From Marinomonas hwangdonensis (GTDB lineage: Bacteria; Pseudomonadota; Gammaproteobacteria; Pseudomonadales; Marinomonadaceae), in the NCBI RefSeq assembly GCF_003721245.1, contig NZ_RIZG01000004.1, positions 248,001 through 312,000 on the forward strand: DNA of 64,000 nucleotides. The letters run 5' to 3'. Below the pieces are notes generated by a model. The model was not told the DNA's origin. It searched no databases and was given only the letters and a program-made list of their open reading frames with translations. How positions within the stretch are numbered: the stretch's first letter is position 1; each line of letters begins with the position of its first letter. Shown here one piece after another: positions 11,182 through 21,500 of the stretch. A program made the position numbers and the translations under genes.

Positions 11182-11508
11182 ATGTTTAAAGGTGGAATGG
11201 GTAATATGATGCGCCAAGCGCAGCAAATGCAAGAAAATATGCAAAAAGCCCAAGAAGAAGTGGCGAACATGGAAGTCGAAGGTCAGTCTGGCGCTGGCTT
11301 AGTGAAAATCTTGATGACAGGCCGACACGATGTGAAACGCGTTTCTATCGACGATTCTTTGTTTGGTGATGATAAAGAAATGCTAGAAGACTTGATTGCC
11401 GCGGCCGTTAACGATGCCGTACGCAATATCGAAGTCAGCCAAAAAGAAAAAATGGCCGCAGCGACAGCGGGTATGTCTTTGCCACCTGGTTTTAAAATGC
11501 CCTTTTAG
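11182..11508 (+). CDS. ybaB: Nucleoid-associated protein YbaB/EbfC
   Basis: A 108-residue YbaB/EbfC protein. The N-terminus is methionine/glutamine-rich ([18 protein letters not shown]), followed by coiled-coil and beta strands with [12 protein letters not shown] and the family end PPGFKMPF. It binds DNA as a dimer and is almost always encoded between dnaX and recR, as here. An AGGAG precedes the ATG and the gap after dnaX is 18 bases, so it is co-transcribed. Confidence 0.95.
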   Translation: MFKGGMGNMMRQAQQMQENMQKAQEEVANMEVEGQSGAGLVKILMTGRHDVKRVSIDDSLFGDDKEMLEDLIAAAVNDAVRNIEVSQKEKMAAATAGMSLPPGFKMPF

Positions 11509-11514
11509 GAGAGT

Positions 11515-12111
11515 GTGTTGTTTAGTCCCTTAATAAAAGAATTGATTGAGTCTTTGCGTTGTTTGCCGGGCGTTGGGCCAAGATCGGCCCAAAAAATGGC
11601 CCTGTACCTACTAGAGCGCGATCACCAAGGGGCAGACAGACTCGCGAACGCACTAAGAGAAGCGCTTGACAAAGTCGGGCGCTGCTCCAGTTGTCGTACT
11701 TTAACAGAAGAGACCGAATGTCAGTTGTGTCAAGACCCAGACCGCGATGCCAAGTCTTTGTGTATTGTTGAAACGCCCGCCGATGTGGTGGCCATTGAAT
11801 CAGCCGGCAGTTTTAAGGGGCGCTACTTTGTACTCTTGGGGCATCTGTCACCGATTGATGGCATTGGCCCTGAAGAATTGGGTTTAGACCGTTTGGAAAT
11901 TTTGGTTCAACACAATCAAGTAGAAGAAGCCATTATTGCCACTAACTCGACGGTAGAAGGTGAGGCCACTTGCCACTATATTGCTGAAAAATTAAAAACA
12001 TTAAACATCAATGTAAGCCGTATCGCTCATGGCGTTCCTATGGGCGGTGAATTGGAATACGTTGATGGAAACACTCTGGCTTTAGCGCTAGAGGGACGGA
12101 AGAAACTCTAG
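11515..12111 (+). CDS. recR: Recombination mediator RecR
   Basis: A 198-residue RecR, which with RecF and RecO loads RecA on gapped DNA. Visible are the helix-hairpin-helix segment ([16 protein letters not shown]), a four-cysteine zinc motif (CSSC...CQLC, about 57-72), the Toprim domain beginning [13 protein letters not shown], and the closing [16 protein letters not shown]. The GTG at 11515 gives the MxFSPLI start seen in Pseudomonas RecR. The TTG at 11518 has better spacing (6 bases) from the AGGAG at 11507. It is coupled to ybaB upstream and rnd downstream. Confidence 0.95.
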   Translation: MLFSPLIKELIESLRCLPGVGPRSAQKMALYLLERDHQGADRLANALREALDKVGRCSSCRTLTEETECQLCQDPDRDAKSLCIVETPADVVAIESAGSFKGRYFVLLGHLSPIDGIGPEELGLDRLEILVQHNQVEEAIIATNSTVEGEATCHYIAEKLKTLNINVSRIAHGVPMGGELEYVDGNTLALALEGRKKL

Positions 12112-12112
12112 T

Positions 12113-13255
12113 ATGAATGATCAAGATGATGCTCTGAATATTGTTTGGGTAGCGGATAACACTTCGCTGGCCACTTGGTGTGATTATTGGGCGCAGCTGC
12201 CTGTGATCGCGGTGGATACGGAATTTATCCGTCGCAGTACCTATTTTCCGATCACAGGGTTAATCCAAATCAGTGAAGGCGACAAAGCGGTATTAATTGA
12301 TCCATTAGCCATTGATGAATGGCAGCCGCTTAAAGCGTTAATGGTAAACCCGTCAGTAATGAAAGTTTTCCATGCCTGTTCTGAAGACATGGACGTTTTT
12401 GATCGTTTATTAGGTGTATTGCCGACGCCCTTTTATGACACCCAGATCGGGGAAGCTTACGCCAGTGCCCAATGGTCACTCAGTTACGTAAAGTTGATCT
12501 TTGAATATTTGCAGATAGCGGTAGATAAAGATGAAACGCGCTCAGACTGGTTGCAACGGCCTTTGACGGAGGCACAAAAGCGTTACGCGGCCTTAGATGT
12601 GGTGTATCTGGCAAAGGTTTACCCCATGCAAATCGCTCGTTTAGAAGCCAAAAATATGCTTGATTGGGTGATGGAAGACTGCGAGTCATTGAAGTGGCAA
12701 TATCAAATGAATGCTGACCCAGAACAAAACTGGGATGGCGTGAAAACCGCATGGCGACTACCGCCTGCTGGCTTAACTCTGCTGCGCTTGTTGTTTATTT
12801 GGCGTGATGAGCAGGCTCGCAAAGAAGACGTTCCAAAAGGGCAGATTCTCAAAGATCGTACCCTTTGGTCGTTGGCAAAAATAATGCCTACGCATCACAA
12901 AGCCATTTCTGAAGCGGAAGAAATAACAGGGCGTCAACATCGCTTATACGGTGAAACGGTATTGAAAAAAGTGGCGCTGGTAAACGAACTGTCTGCAGAC
13001 GAATATCAACGTCCTTTAGAAATTCCCTTGCCATCGCAAGCAGGCGAACTTACAAAAGCCATTAAATCTTTTGTGCGTGAGCGGGCTGATGCCTTAGACA
13101 TTGCACCAGAAGCTATGATGAAACGTAAGTTATTAGATCCTTTGGTTCGACACCTTTTTGATGGCACAGACATCGATTGGCAAAACCCCGCTTTAACAGG
13201 CTGGCGTCGTAAGGAGATTGTTGATCCTGTGTTAGAAAAGTTTAATAAGTCTTAA
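12113..13255 (+). CDS. rnd: Ribonuclease D
   Basis: A 380-residue 3'-5' exoribonuclease of the DEDD family, which trims tRNA 3' ends and other structured RNAs. Exo motif I is VDTEF (D35, E37), motif II lies around FHACSEDMDVF, and motif III is RYAALDVVYL, ending the nuclease domain near residue 180. HRDC-type helical domains follow (about 210-290 and 300-375). Its start is one base after the recR stop, so it belongs to the dnaX-ybaB-recR transcript. Length matches E. coli RNase D (375). Confidence 0.93.
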   Translation: MNDQDDALNIVWVADNTSLATWCDYWAQLPVIAVDTEFIRRSTYFPITGLIQISEGDKAVLIDPLAIDEWQPLKALMVNPSVMKVFHACSEDMDVFDRLLGVLPTPFYDTQIGEAYASAQWSLSYVKLIFEYLQIAVDKDETRSDWLQRPLTEAQKRYAALDVVYLAKVYPMQIARLEAKNMLDWVMEDCESLKWQYQMNADPEQNWDGVKTAWRLPPAGLTLLRLLFIWRDEQARKEDVPKGQILKDRTLWSLAKIMPTHHKAISEAEEITGRQHRLYGETVLKKVALVNELSADEYQRPLEIPLPSQAGELTKAIKSFVRERADALDIAPEAMMKRKLLDPLVRHLFDGTDIDWQNPALTGWRRKEIVDPVLEKFNKS

Positions 13256-13314
13256 TAGTAAGCGTGTGAATTAAAAAAAGTCCCAGAAGGGCGTGATATC
13301 GCCAAGAGAAAACT

Positions 13315-13608
13315 ATGAAACAACATTTAATTGTACAAGTGTTCCGTTCTACTAAATACGACGGGATGTATTTGTACGTAGAAAAAAGCAAAGGGTTAAA
13401 AGACGTTCCAGAAGAATTGATGGCGCGTTTTGGTAAAGGTATTAGTGCCATGACCATGCTGTTAACCAATGAAAGTAAGCTTGCTCGCGCAACACCTGAA
13501 AAAGTGACAAGCGAAATCCGAGAAAAAGGTTTTTATTTGCAAATGCCGCCAGCAAAAGAAGACTATTTGTTGGATTTGTATAAGACCCCCACACAAGCCG
13601 TTTATTAA
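13315..13608 (+). CDS. ycgL: YcgL domain protein
   Basis: A 97-residue YcgL-family protein. It shows [17 protein letters not shown] features ([13 protein letters not shown] here), a [10 protein letters not shown] segment and the C-terminal GFYLQMPP motif typical of the family. The fold is small alpha/beta and the function is unknown. It lies directly before ycgN, a pairing often seen in gammaproteobacteria, often near rnd. A GAGA element lies just upstream of the ATG. Confidence 0.9.
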   Translation: MKQHLIVQVFRSTKYDGMYLYVEKSKGLKDVPEELMARFGKGISAMTMLLTNESKLARATPEKVTSEIREKGFYLQMPPAKEDYLLDLYKTPTQAVY

Positions 13609-13625
13609 CTACTTGGATTGCGATC

Positions 13626-14105
13626 ATGATTGCTAAGCGTTACGAGCCGTTTTGGAAGACCATTCCAATGGAGCAAATGTCTTCATCAGAGTGGGAGTCT
13701 TTGTGCGACGGTTGTGGCAAATGTTGTTTACAAAAGTTGCAAGACGATGAGACGGAAGAGGTGTATTACACTAATCTAGCTTGTCATCAACTGAACATTG
13801 CAACATGCCAGTGTAAAGTCTATGAAACACGCCAAGAAAAAGTCGCTAGTTGCGTGACGTTAACCGCAGGTCAGATTGATGTCTTTGAATGGCTGCCAGA
13901 CACTTGCAGCTATCGCGTTTTGCATGAAACCAAAGATCTGCCAAACTGGCATCCTTTAGTGACTGGCAGCAACAAAGAAATGCTGCGCCAGGGATTAAGC
14001 GTTCGACATTATGCGGTTAATGAGCGTACTGTCAGTGAAGAAGACTGGGAAACACATGTTATTAAATGGGTCCATGGCATGCCGGAGCCTCATGAGATAG
14101 TGTGA
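13626..14105 (+). CDS. ycgN: YcgN-family cysteine cluster protein (UPF0260)
   Basis: A 159-residue protein of the UPF0260/YcgN family. The cysteine cluster begins CDGCGKCCLQKL (about residues 27-38), with further cysteines at CHQL, CQCKVYE, CVTL and CSYR, a zinc- or iron-sulfur-like arrangement. The family function is undetermined. It is 17 bases downstream of ycgL and probably co-transcribed. Confidence 0.92.
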   Translation: MIAKRYEPFWKTIPMEQMSSSEWESLCDGCGKCCLQKLQDDETEEVYYTNLACHQLNIATCQCKVYETRQEKVASCVTLTAGQIDVFEWLPDTCSYRVLHETKDLPNWHPLVTGSNKEMLRQGLSVRHYAVNERTVSEEDWETHVIKWVHGMPEPHEIV

Positions 14106-14157
14106 ATACCTGTGAGATAACATTAACAGTGTAACGTCGTTCAAGGAGTTCGCAAAC

Positions 14158-16032
14158 GTGAAGTGGTTGAAAATCAATACTGTGTTGCTGTTATCCGTCC
14201 TTGTATTCAGCATGGCACCTCTTACTCAAGCGAGTACGCAGTTTCGTATCATTGTTGACGCCTCTGGCAGCATGCTGATCAGTGATCCCGACAAGTTAAC
14301 CCCCGAGGCCTTACGTCTCATTTCTCAGCTTGCCCCTGAGGATGAGTCGACTTTGGGTGTTTGGCTGTTTGGTGAAGCGCCAAGGGTGCTGTTTCCTGAA
14401 GCCAAAGTTAACACTGAGACCAAAGCTAAGCTGGCGAATTTTTTACGAAACTACACAACAGAAGATGTGCAGACAGATCTAGAAGCCATTATTCGTATGC
14501 TGTTGGATACCCCAGATTTGGGGGACCTATCGACCGATTTTAATCGACATTGGATTCTGGTGACCGACGGAATGGTCGATATCAGTTTAGATGAAGCGGT
14601 GAATGACGCCTCACGAGAGCGGATTTTAAATGAGCTTACGACGCAACTTGTTGAGCGAAACGTGCATCTTCACACCATTTCTATTGCGGGTCATACAGAT
14701 AAAGAACTGCTTCAATCCATCGCCTTGCAGACAAATGCTACCCATACTGAGGTGGCTTTTCCCGATGATTTACTGGATACCTTTGATCGCATTTTTACTC
14801 AGGCTTCCCCCTCCGAAGAGTTGCCCATCAATGGCAATCAATTTTCTGTGGACGCTGCAATAGAAGAGTTAACACTTCTCATGTTTCATGAGGAAGCACG
14901 CCAGCCCCGTATTCTTATGCCCAATGGCGACATCTTGCCATTGCAGAGCAATGACAAAGTGGCTCTCTCGGTGTCTGACCATTACACCTTGATCACCATA
15001 CAAGATCCTGCGCAAGGGCTGTGGTCACTTAGGGATGTGGACTTAGAACGCAGTAGTGTACGAGTCATGACTAATTTAAGTGCCCGCATGAGTGTCTTGT
15101 CTTCCATTGTTTTTGAAGGAGAACCTATTCGTTCTGTAGCGAACCTTTTTGAGCAAGAAAACAAAATCACTGACAATGCGATATTAGATCTAGTGACAAT
15201 AAAACAAACACTGATACACAATAACGGTGACATTAGAAACACCCTTTTTAGTGGTGACATGGTGCACTTTCAGGATCAATTTGAGCAAGAATATGAGGGT
15301 ATTAGTGAGCCTGGATTGTACGAGCTAACTAGTGTTGTTGATGGTAAAACTTTTTCTCGACAAATCGTTCAGCAGTTTACTGTGCATCCTGCCATTGACT
15401 TTATCGGTGTACCAGTAGGAAACGACACCATCCGTTTTTCAGCTAAGCCTGTTAACTTAAAATTAAACCTGTTTGCTTCGAGTATTACCCTCCTATTCTC
15501 TTACCCCGATGGCACATCAGAGTCGATTTTAATGCCTTTGATTGGGCAAGGTTATTGGGAAAAAGCACTTTCAGTTGATGCTGGTCGTTATGTTAAGGTG
15601 AAAGCCAGATTAATTGGGGTCACGCAGTTTGGTAGGCGTTTTGAATATGAAACGCCTGAGTGGGTGGTTGGAAGAGACGCGGGTAAAGCCCCCATTGCTA
15701 TTCGCAGTGACCGATTGACAAAAGAAGCTCTTTTTGCTTCGAATATTGCATCGCTGACAACGGCATCGGATACGGACAGCACCGCGCCTATGTTGGTGGC
15801 GCCTTCTATTACACTTGTGGATGACACAATGCGAGATATCGTGCCAGCCGATAATAATACGTCCATATCAGCTGAAGCAGAGGTGCGTAACACAGACGCC
15901 AATAATAATGCAGAAAGCATACTTTCTTCTAAAGACTGGATTCTGTATGTGTTATTAAATGTAGGCGGTATATTCATTATTGGTGGTGGTATCCTGTTGT
16001 ATCGACGGATCAAAAAGAACACACCTACCTAA
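14158..16032 (+). CDS. VWA-domain membrane protein, TIGR03503-like
   Basis: A 624-residue protein beginning at a GTG with CAAGGAG upstream. A signal sequence occupies about 1-26 (ending LTQAS). A von Willebrand A domain follows (about 30-220) whose metal site begins VDASGSM (DxSxS) and continues with WILVTDGMVD. An extracellular beta-rich region runs to about 590, and one C-terminal transmembrane helix (WILYVLLNVGGIFIIGGGILL) ends in a basic RRIKK tail. It therefore projects into the periplasm. The domain layout matches the TIGR03503 family found in marine gammaproteobacteria; the function is unknown, and VWA domains usually bind proteins. The next gene begins 17 bases later. Confidence 0.8.
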   Translation: MKWLKINTVLLLSVLVFSMAPLTQASTQFRIIVDASGSMLISDPDKLTPEALRLISQLAPEDESTLGVWLFGEAPRVLFPEAKVNTETKAKLANFLRNYTTEDVQTDLEAIIRMLLDTPDLGDLSTDFNRHWILVTDGMVDISLDEAVNDASRERILNELTTQLVERNVHLHTISIAGHTDKELLQSIALQTNATHTEVAFPDDLLDTFDRIFTQASPSEELPINGNQFSVDAAIEELTLLMFHEEARQPRILMPNGDILPLQSNDKVALSVSDHYTLITIQDPAQGLWSLRDVDLERSSVRVMTNLSARMSVLSSIVFEGEPIRSVANLFEQENKITDNAILDLVTIKQTLIHNNGDIRNTLFSGDMVHFQDQFEQEYEGISEPGLYELTSVVDGKTFSRQIVQQFTVHPAIDFIGVPVGNDTIRFSAKPVNLKLNLFASSITLLFSYPDGTSESILMPLIGQGYWEKALSVDAGRYVKVKARLIGVTQFGRRFEYETPEWVVGRDAGKAPIAIRSDRLTKEALFASNIASLTTASDTDSTAPMLVAPSITLVDDTMRDIVPADNNTSISAEAEVRNTDANNNAESILSSKDWILYVLLNVGGIFIIGGGILLYRRIKKNTPT

Positions 16033-16049
16033 AAGAGACGAATAAAATC

Positions 16050-16850
16050 ATGTGTGAGTTATTAGGCATGAGTGCCAATGTGCCAACAGATATTTGCTTT
16101 AGTTTTTCAGGCCTACGTGCCCGTGGCGGTCGTACTGGCCCACATAAAGACGGCTGGGGCATGGCCATGTACCGAGATGGCGACGTCTGGTCTATACATG
16201 ATCCACGCCCTAGCGCCGATTCTGACATGGCTGAAGTCATCAGCCGTTCATCGCTAAAATGTGATATCGTCATTAGCCACATTCGTCAAGCCAATGTCGG
16301 GGCCGTGAGTCTGTTAAACACTCATCCGTTTCACCGTTTGCTTTGGGGGAAAACTTGGACTTACGCACACAATGGTCAATTAGAGTCATCTGGTTCGTTA
16401 TCCATAGTGCATCACCATCCATTAGGGAGCACGGACTCGGAGAGAGCATTTTGCTGGATTGTGGAGCAACTGCAAGCGCGCTTTGGTGATCAGGAGCCGT
16501 CTTTAGATACCTTATCGACAGCCTTGTCTGAATTGTCTCTACAGTTAAAGCAACGCGGTGTGTTTAATATGATGTTGTCAGACGGTGTGCGTCTATATTG
16601 CTTTTGTACCACAAAGTTACACTGGATTACCCGCCGTGCTCCTTTTAAAAAAGCCACCTTGTCTGACGAAGAGGTGATTATCGACTTTAAAGAAGTTACC
16701 ACAGACAAAGATGTTGTGACTGTCATCGCTACTCAACCACTGACCCACGACGAAACCTGGCAACAAATGGCTGAGGGAGAGCTGTGTGTATTCGAAGGCG
16801 GCGAAGTCGTCAGCCAGATAAAAGATGATCGTCTACCTAAAGCGTTGTAG
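16050..16850 (+). CDS. Class II glutamine amidotransferase, YafJ-like
   Basis: A 266-residue amidotransferase. The nucleophile is C2, exposed after removal of Met1 (MCELLGMSANVP). RGGRTGPHKDGWGMAMY, SHIRQAN and the TWTYAHNGQLE oxyanion segment match the class II glutaminase fold of YafJ and Egt-type GATases. No synthetase domain is fused, so it would need a partner or act alone; the YafJ substrate is not established. It may share a transcript with the VWA gene 17 bases upstream. Confidence 0.88.
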   Translation: MCELLGMSANVPTDICFSFSGLRARGGRTGPHKDGWGMAMYRDGDVWSIHDPRPSADSDMAEVISRSSLKCDIVISHIRQANVGAVSLLNTHPFHRLLWGKTWTYAHNGQLESSGSLSIVHHHPLGSTDSERAFCWIVEQLQARFGDQEPSLDTLSTALSELSLQLKQRGVFNMMLSDGVRLYCFCTTKLHWITRRAPFKKATLSDEEVIIDFKEVTTDKDVVTVIATQPLTHDETWQQMAEGELCVFEGGEVVSQIKDDRLPKAL

Positions 16851-16924
16851 ATTCGATGATATTTGGGTTAAAGAATAATTTGCTGGTATTCTTGCGGCAC
16901 GATTGACTTAACAGAGTAGAAAGA

Positions 16925-17173
16925 ATGATTAATGACAACGATGTGATTGAGACCTTGGACGAGCTTGAGACGTTTTTGCGTTTAATAGAAGCCGGTGGTT
17001 TGGGGTTGAATAATGTATCGGGCGTGGCGTTGGCAACCAACAATGCCAATGGTCGTCCGTTTGTGGCGGTGCTGGATGATAATCAACAGTTATTACTGGG
17101 CCGCTGGGTCACTCCTTATGTGTTTGAAAATGGCAAAGACATGGTGCGTTACGGTACGAAAAAGCCGCATTAA
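16925..17173 (+). CDS. Hypothetical protein (82 aa)
   Basis: An 82-residue soluble acidic protein. An N-terminal helix (ETLDELETFLRLIEAGG) is followed by short strands (VALATNNANGRPFVAVLDD, QQLLLGRWVTPYVF). An AGAAAG element lies just before the ATG. I do not recognise the family. It is followed by the GC-rich hairpin repeat and converges on cysK. Confidence 0.6.
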   Translation: MINDNDVIETLDELETFLRLIEAGGLGLNNVSGVALATNNANGRPFVAVLDDNQQLLLGRWVTPYVFENGKDMVRYGTKKPH

Positions 17174-17185
17174 ATAGGTAAAAAA

Positions 17186-17322
17186 GTGCCCCCTCCCTGA
17201 CCCTCCCCTTGAAAGACATAAAGGGGAGGGTACTAGACAGACAGTTCACACCCCTTGAGAGGCTAAGGGGAGGGAAGCAGTTTGCTCCTCCCCCTTACTA
17301 AGGGGGAGGTCGGGAGGGGGTT
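17186..17322. repeat. GC-rich intergenic repeat with nested inverted repeats
   Basis: About 135 bases of pyrimidine/purine-skewed sequence between two convergent genes. Inner hairpins: CCCTCCCCTT (17201-17210) with AAGGGGAGGG (17221-17230), 10-base loop; a weaker CCCCTT/AAGGGG pair around 17251-17270; and CCTCCCCCTT/AAGGGGGAGG (17287-17309) with a 3-base loop. The ends form a perfect 9-bp inverted repeat: CCCCCTCCC at 17189-17197 and GGGAGGGGG at 17312-17320. It resembles a REP/MITE-like palindromic element and could also end transcription from both sides. Confidence 0.75.
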
Positions 17323-17336
17323 ATCCATGTTAATGA

Positions 17337-18302
17337 TTACTGAACCAATTCGTTGTTAGTAAATTCGCCTTCAAATAAAGCGGTAGACAAGTAACGTTCT
17401 CCTGAGTCTGGCAAAACCACGACGATTTTTTTGTCTTTAAATTCTGCTAGTTTGCTCAAGCGTTCCGCCGCAACGACAGCAGCACCACAAGAAATACCGC
17501 ATAATATACCTTCTTCACGCATTAAGCGTTTTGCCATGGCAATCGCGTCTTCGTTGGTGACTTGCTCCACACGGTCTACCATCGAAAGGTCTAGATTTTT
17601 TGGTACAAAGCCTGCGCCAATGCCCTGGATTTTGTGTGGTGACGGTGTTGGGTCTTCGCCGTTTAGGGTTTGTGTAATAACAGGCGAGCTGGTGGGTTCT
17701 ACTGCCACACTGATGATGGCCTTGCCTTGAGTGTTTTTAATGTAACGACTCACGCCTGTGATAGTACCGCCAGTGCCGACGCCAGCAACAAATACGTCAA
17801 TGTCGCCATTGGTGTCTTGCCAAATTTCTGGGCCAGTGGTTTTTTCATGAATGTCAGGGTTGGCTGGATTATTGAATTGTTGCAGTAACACGAAGTTCTC
17901 GTCTTGAGCGATCTCTTCGGCTTTAGCAATCGCGCCTTTCATGCCTTTAGCAGGTTCCGTTAGGACGATCGTCGCACCAAGCGCTTTCATGACCTGGCGG
18001 CGTTCAATACTCATGCTGGATGGCATAGTGATGGTTATGGGATAACCACGAGAAGCGGCAACGAAACACAAGGCAATGCCTGTGTTACCACTCGACGCTT
18101 CTACAATGGATTTGCCTTTTGTCAGAATGCCTTTCTTTTCTGCATCCCACACCATGTTGGCGCCAATGCGGCATTTTACTGAAAAAGCAGGGTTACGAGA
18201 TTCGAGTTTAGCCCAAATATTGCCATTGCCAATACGGTTTAGTCGTACAAGTGGTGTGTTACCAATGGTTAAAGAGTTGTCTTCAAAAATGTGTGCAGAC
18301 AT
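17337..18302 (-). CDS. cysK: Cysteine synthase A
   Basis: A 321-residue PLP enzyme that makes cysteine from O-acetylserine and sulfide. The PLP lysine is K43 in [14 protein letters not shown]. The phosphate/substrate loop [11 protein letters not shown] and the GTGGTITG segment that grips the PLP phosphate are both intact. GISCGAAV and [11 protein letters not shown] match CysK rather than CysM. Length agrees with E. coli CysK (323). It is divergent from hrpA, with about 270 bases between the starts and no cys regulon partner beside it. Confidence 0.95.
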   Translation of the reverse strand: MSAHIFEDNSLTIGNTPLVRLNRIGNGNIWAKLESRNPAFSVKCRIGANMVWDAEKKGILTKGKSIVEASSGNTGIALCFVAASRGYPITITMPSSMSIERRQVMKALGATIVLTEPAKGMKGAIAKAEEIAQDENFVLLQQFNNPANPDIHEKTTGPEIWQDTNGDIDVFVAGVGTGGTITGVSRYIKNTQGKAIISVAVEPTSSPVITQTLNGEDPTPSPHKIQGIGAGFVPKNLDLSMVDRVEQVTNEDAIAMAKRLMREEGILCGISCGAAVVAAERLSKLAEFKDKKIVVVLPDSGERYLSTALFEGEFTNNELVQ

Positions 18303-18571
18303 GCCGTGTCCTTTTTTGTTGATGGTTGAGATAGTCTGTGAATCGTGATCGCATCGTATTAGATGGGCCGCGAATGTTGTTCACTATAACCTTTAGGTTG
18401 GGATTAATGTTAGAATTTACAACCATATAGATAGAGGTTTTCGTGTAACCACGTCGCTTTGTTGGAAGCACAACCCTAAGACCTCTAACACCAACGGCGC
18501 TTTATTTGATTACCATTATTTTCTTTGCGCCAATTTTTTTCGCCAAGTAAAGGGATACAAGTTTACTTATC

Positions 18572-21500
18572 ATGTCGACCAATGCCGTAATGACGCGTGA
18601 CCGTCACCTTATTGATCAAAAACAAGCACAGCTGGCCAAGCGTCAAAAGAGCGGCTTGCCATTTGATAAAATGCAATCTGAGTTAAATGTACTCATTGAG
18701 CAGTCTGAAACCTTGTATCAAGCACGTTTGTCACGCCTGCCGAAAATCATTTACGACGAAAGCTTGCCTGTGGCCGCTCGTGCCGATGAAATCATCAAGG
18801 CGATTCAAGAAAACCAAGTGGTGATTATTGCAGGTGAGACGGGCTCTGGTAAAACCACGCAATTACCCAAGATGTGTTTGCAAGCCGGCCGCGGTATCGC
18901 AGGTCTTATTGGTCATACGCAACCAAGGCGAATTGCGGCGCGTAGTGTGGCGGAACGCATCAGTGATGAGTTGCAAGTTAAGTTAGGCGAGCAAGTGGGC
19001 TTTCAGGTGCGTTTCAGTGACGAAAGCAACGAAGAAACCCTAATTAAACTGATGACCGACGGTATTTTGCTGGCAGAGATCCAACAAGATAAACGCCTGT
19101 ATAAATACGACACCATTATCATCGATGAAGCCCATGAGCGCAGTTTGAACATCGATTTTCTGTTGGGGTATTTAAAGCAGGTATTGGCGGCCCGTCCCGA
19201 CCTGAAAGTCATTGTGACGTCGGCCACCATCGATGTAGAGCGTTTTTCTGAGCACTTTAACAATGCGCCTATCATTGAAGTGTCTGGCCGTACTTATCCG
19301 GTAGAAGTGCGTTATCAGCCCTTGATGAGCAAGTCGGATTCTGAAGAGCTAGACGAAGACCAAAGCATGGAGCAAGGCATTCTTGATGCGGTAGAGCTGT
19401 TGATTGCCGAAGAGCGTCAATCTGGCTATCGCGGTGCAGGGGACATTCTGGTGTTTTTGCCAGGGGAGCGAGAAATTCGCGACACCGCTGAAATCTTACG
19501 TCGTGCTGAGTTGCGCAATACTGAAGTCTTGCCGCTTTATGCTCGTTTGAGTGCCAGCGAACAGCAGCGTATTTTCAAATCCCACTCTGGGCGCCGTATT
19601 GTCTTGTCGACCAATGTGGCGGAAACTTCGTTGACGGTACCGGGTATTCGCTACGTCATTGACCCAGGTTTAGCGCGCATTAGTCGCTACAGTGTACGTT
19701 CTAAAGTTCAGCAATTGCCCATTGAAAAAATCAGCCAAGCCAGCGCCAATCAGAGGGCGGGGCGATGTGGTCGTGTAGCGGATGGTATTTGTATTCGACT
19801 CTATGACGAGGCTGATTTTAATAATCGAGCTGAATTTACTGATCCAGAAATTTTCCGCACCAACTTGGCCTCGGTTATTCTGCAAATGGCCAGTTTAAAG
19901 TTAGGGGCGGTGGAAAAATTCCCCTTCGTTGAAATGCCTGACAAGCGCATGATCAACGATGGGTATCAAGCCCTCACTGAGCTAGGCGCTTTAGATAAAG
20001 AGCGCCTGACACCGATTGGTCGACAGCTCGCTAAGTTGCCCATTGATCCGAAATTAGGCCGAATTCTCATTGCTGCCGAGCAGCACAGTGTGCTCAAAGA
20101 AGTGGCGGTGATTGTCAGCGCCTTGTCCATACCGGACCCGCGGGAACGACCGCAAGACAAAAAAGCACAGTCAGATCAAGCTCACGCAATCGATAAAGAT
20201 GAAGACTCTGATTTCGCTGTATTCTTGAATTTGTGGGAGCGGTTTGAAGAGCAGCGCCAAGCGCTATCACAGAACCAGTTACGTCAGTATTGCCGTAAGC
20301 AATTTTTAAACTTCATGCGCATGCGCGAGTGGCGAGATATTCATCGCCAAATCATGATTGCCTGCAAGCAGCTTGGCTTTAAAGAAGTACACCATGCGGA
20401 GCGCCATTATGAAGCGATTCATCGTTCGTTATTAGCGGGCTTGTTTACCCAAGTCGCCAATAAAATGGAAGACAGCAAAGAAATGCTGGGGTGTCGCTCG
20501 CGTAAGTTGGCGATTTTTCCGGGCTCTATGTTATTCAAAAAACCGCCACAGTGGATTATGGCCGCGGAATTGGTGGAAACCAGTAAGCTTTATGCACGCG
20601 TTGCTGCACGTATTGATCCTGCTTGGATTGAAGAGTACGCGGCACCCTTTGTCAAACGCCAGTACTTTGATCCGCATTTTGAGCGTAACCAAGGTCGTAT
20701 TATGGCCCACGAACAAGTGTCGCTTTATGGCTTGGTGATTGTGGCGAAACGCCGTATGGATTATGGCCATGTTAATCCAGCAGAGGCTCGTGAGATTTTT
20801 ATTCGTTCTGGTCTAGTGGAAGGCGAGCTGCGCACTAAACAGGCTTTTTATCGCAAAAACAAAGCCTTGATTGAGTCCTTAGAAACCCAAGAAGCCAAAT
20901 TGAGAAAGCGCGATATTTTGGTCGATGACGAAACCGTTTTCGCTTTTTACAATCAGCGTTTACCTGATCACGTGCGTAACACAAAAAGTTTAGAGCACTT
21001 TGTGAAAACCGCACCGGATGCCTTGTTAATGACTCGGCAAGATTTGGTGAATCAAGATATCACAGTGGATGACATGGCTTTTCCTGATTCGTTTGGTTTG
21101 AACGGGGTGGCGTTACCCATTGATTATAAATTTGAGCCAGGCAAAGAGACCGACGGCGCGACTTTAAAAGTGCCCGTTGGCTTGTTAAGACAGCTTAGTT
21201 TAGAGGATCTAGGTTGGGCGGTGCCTGGTTTTATTAAAGAGCGTTGCGAGGCCTTACTTCGAGGCCTGCCCAAAGCCTTGCGCCGCCGTTTTGTGCCGAT
21301 TCCGCAGTTTGTGGATCGTGTATACCCGAATTTATCGAAAGATAAGGGGGATTTGCTTGAGCAACTGAGCTTGCAAATCAAGCGTGAGACTTTGATCGAT
21401 ATTCCACTGAATGAATGGAATGCGGAAAAGCTTGATTCACACTTAACCTTGAATTTAGAGGTGGTGGATGAACGCGGTAAAGTGCTGGGTACGGGCAAAA

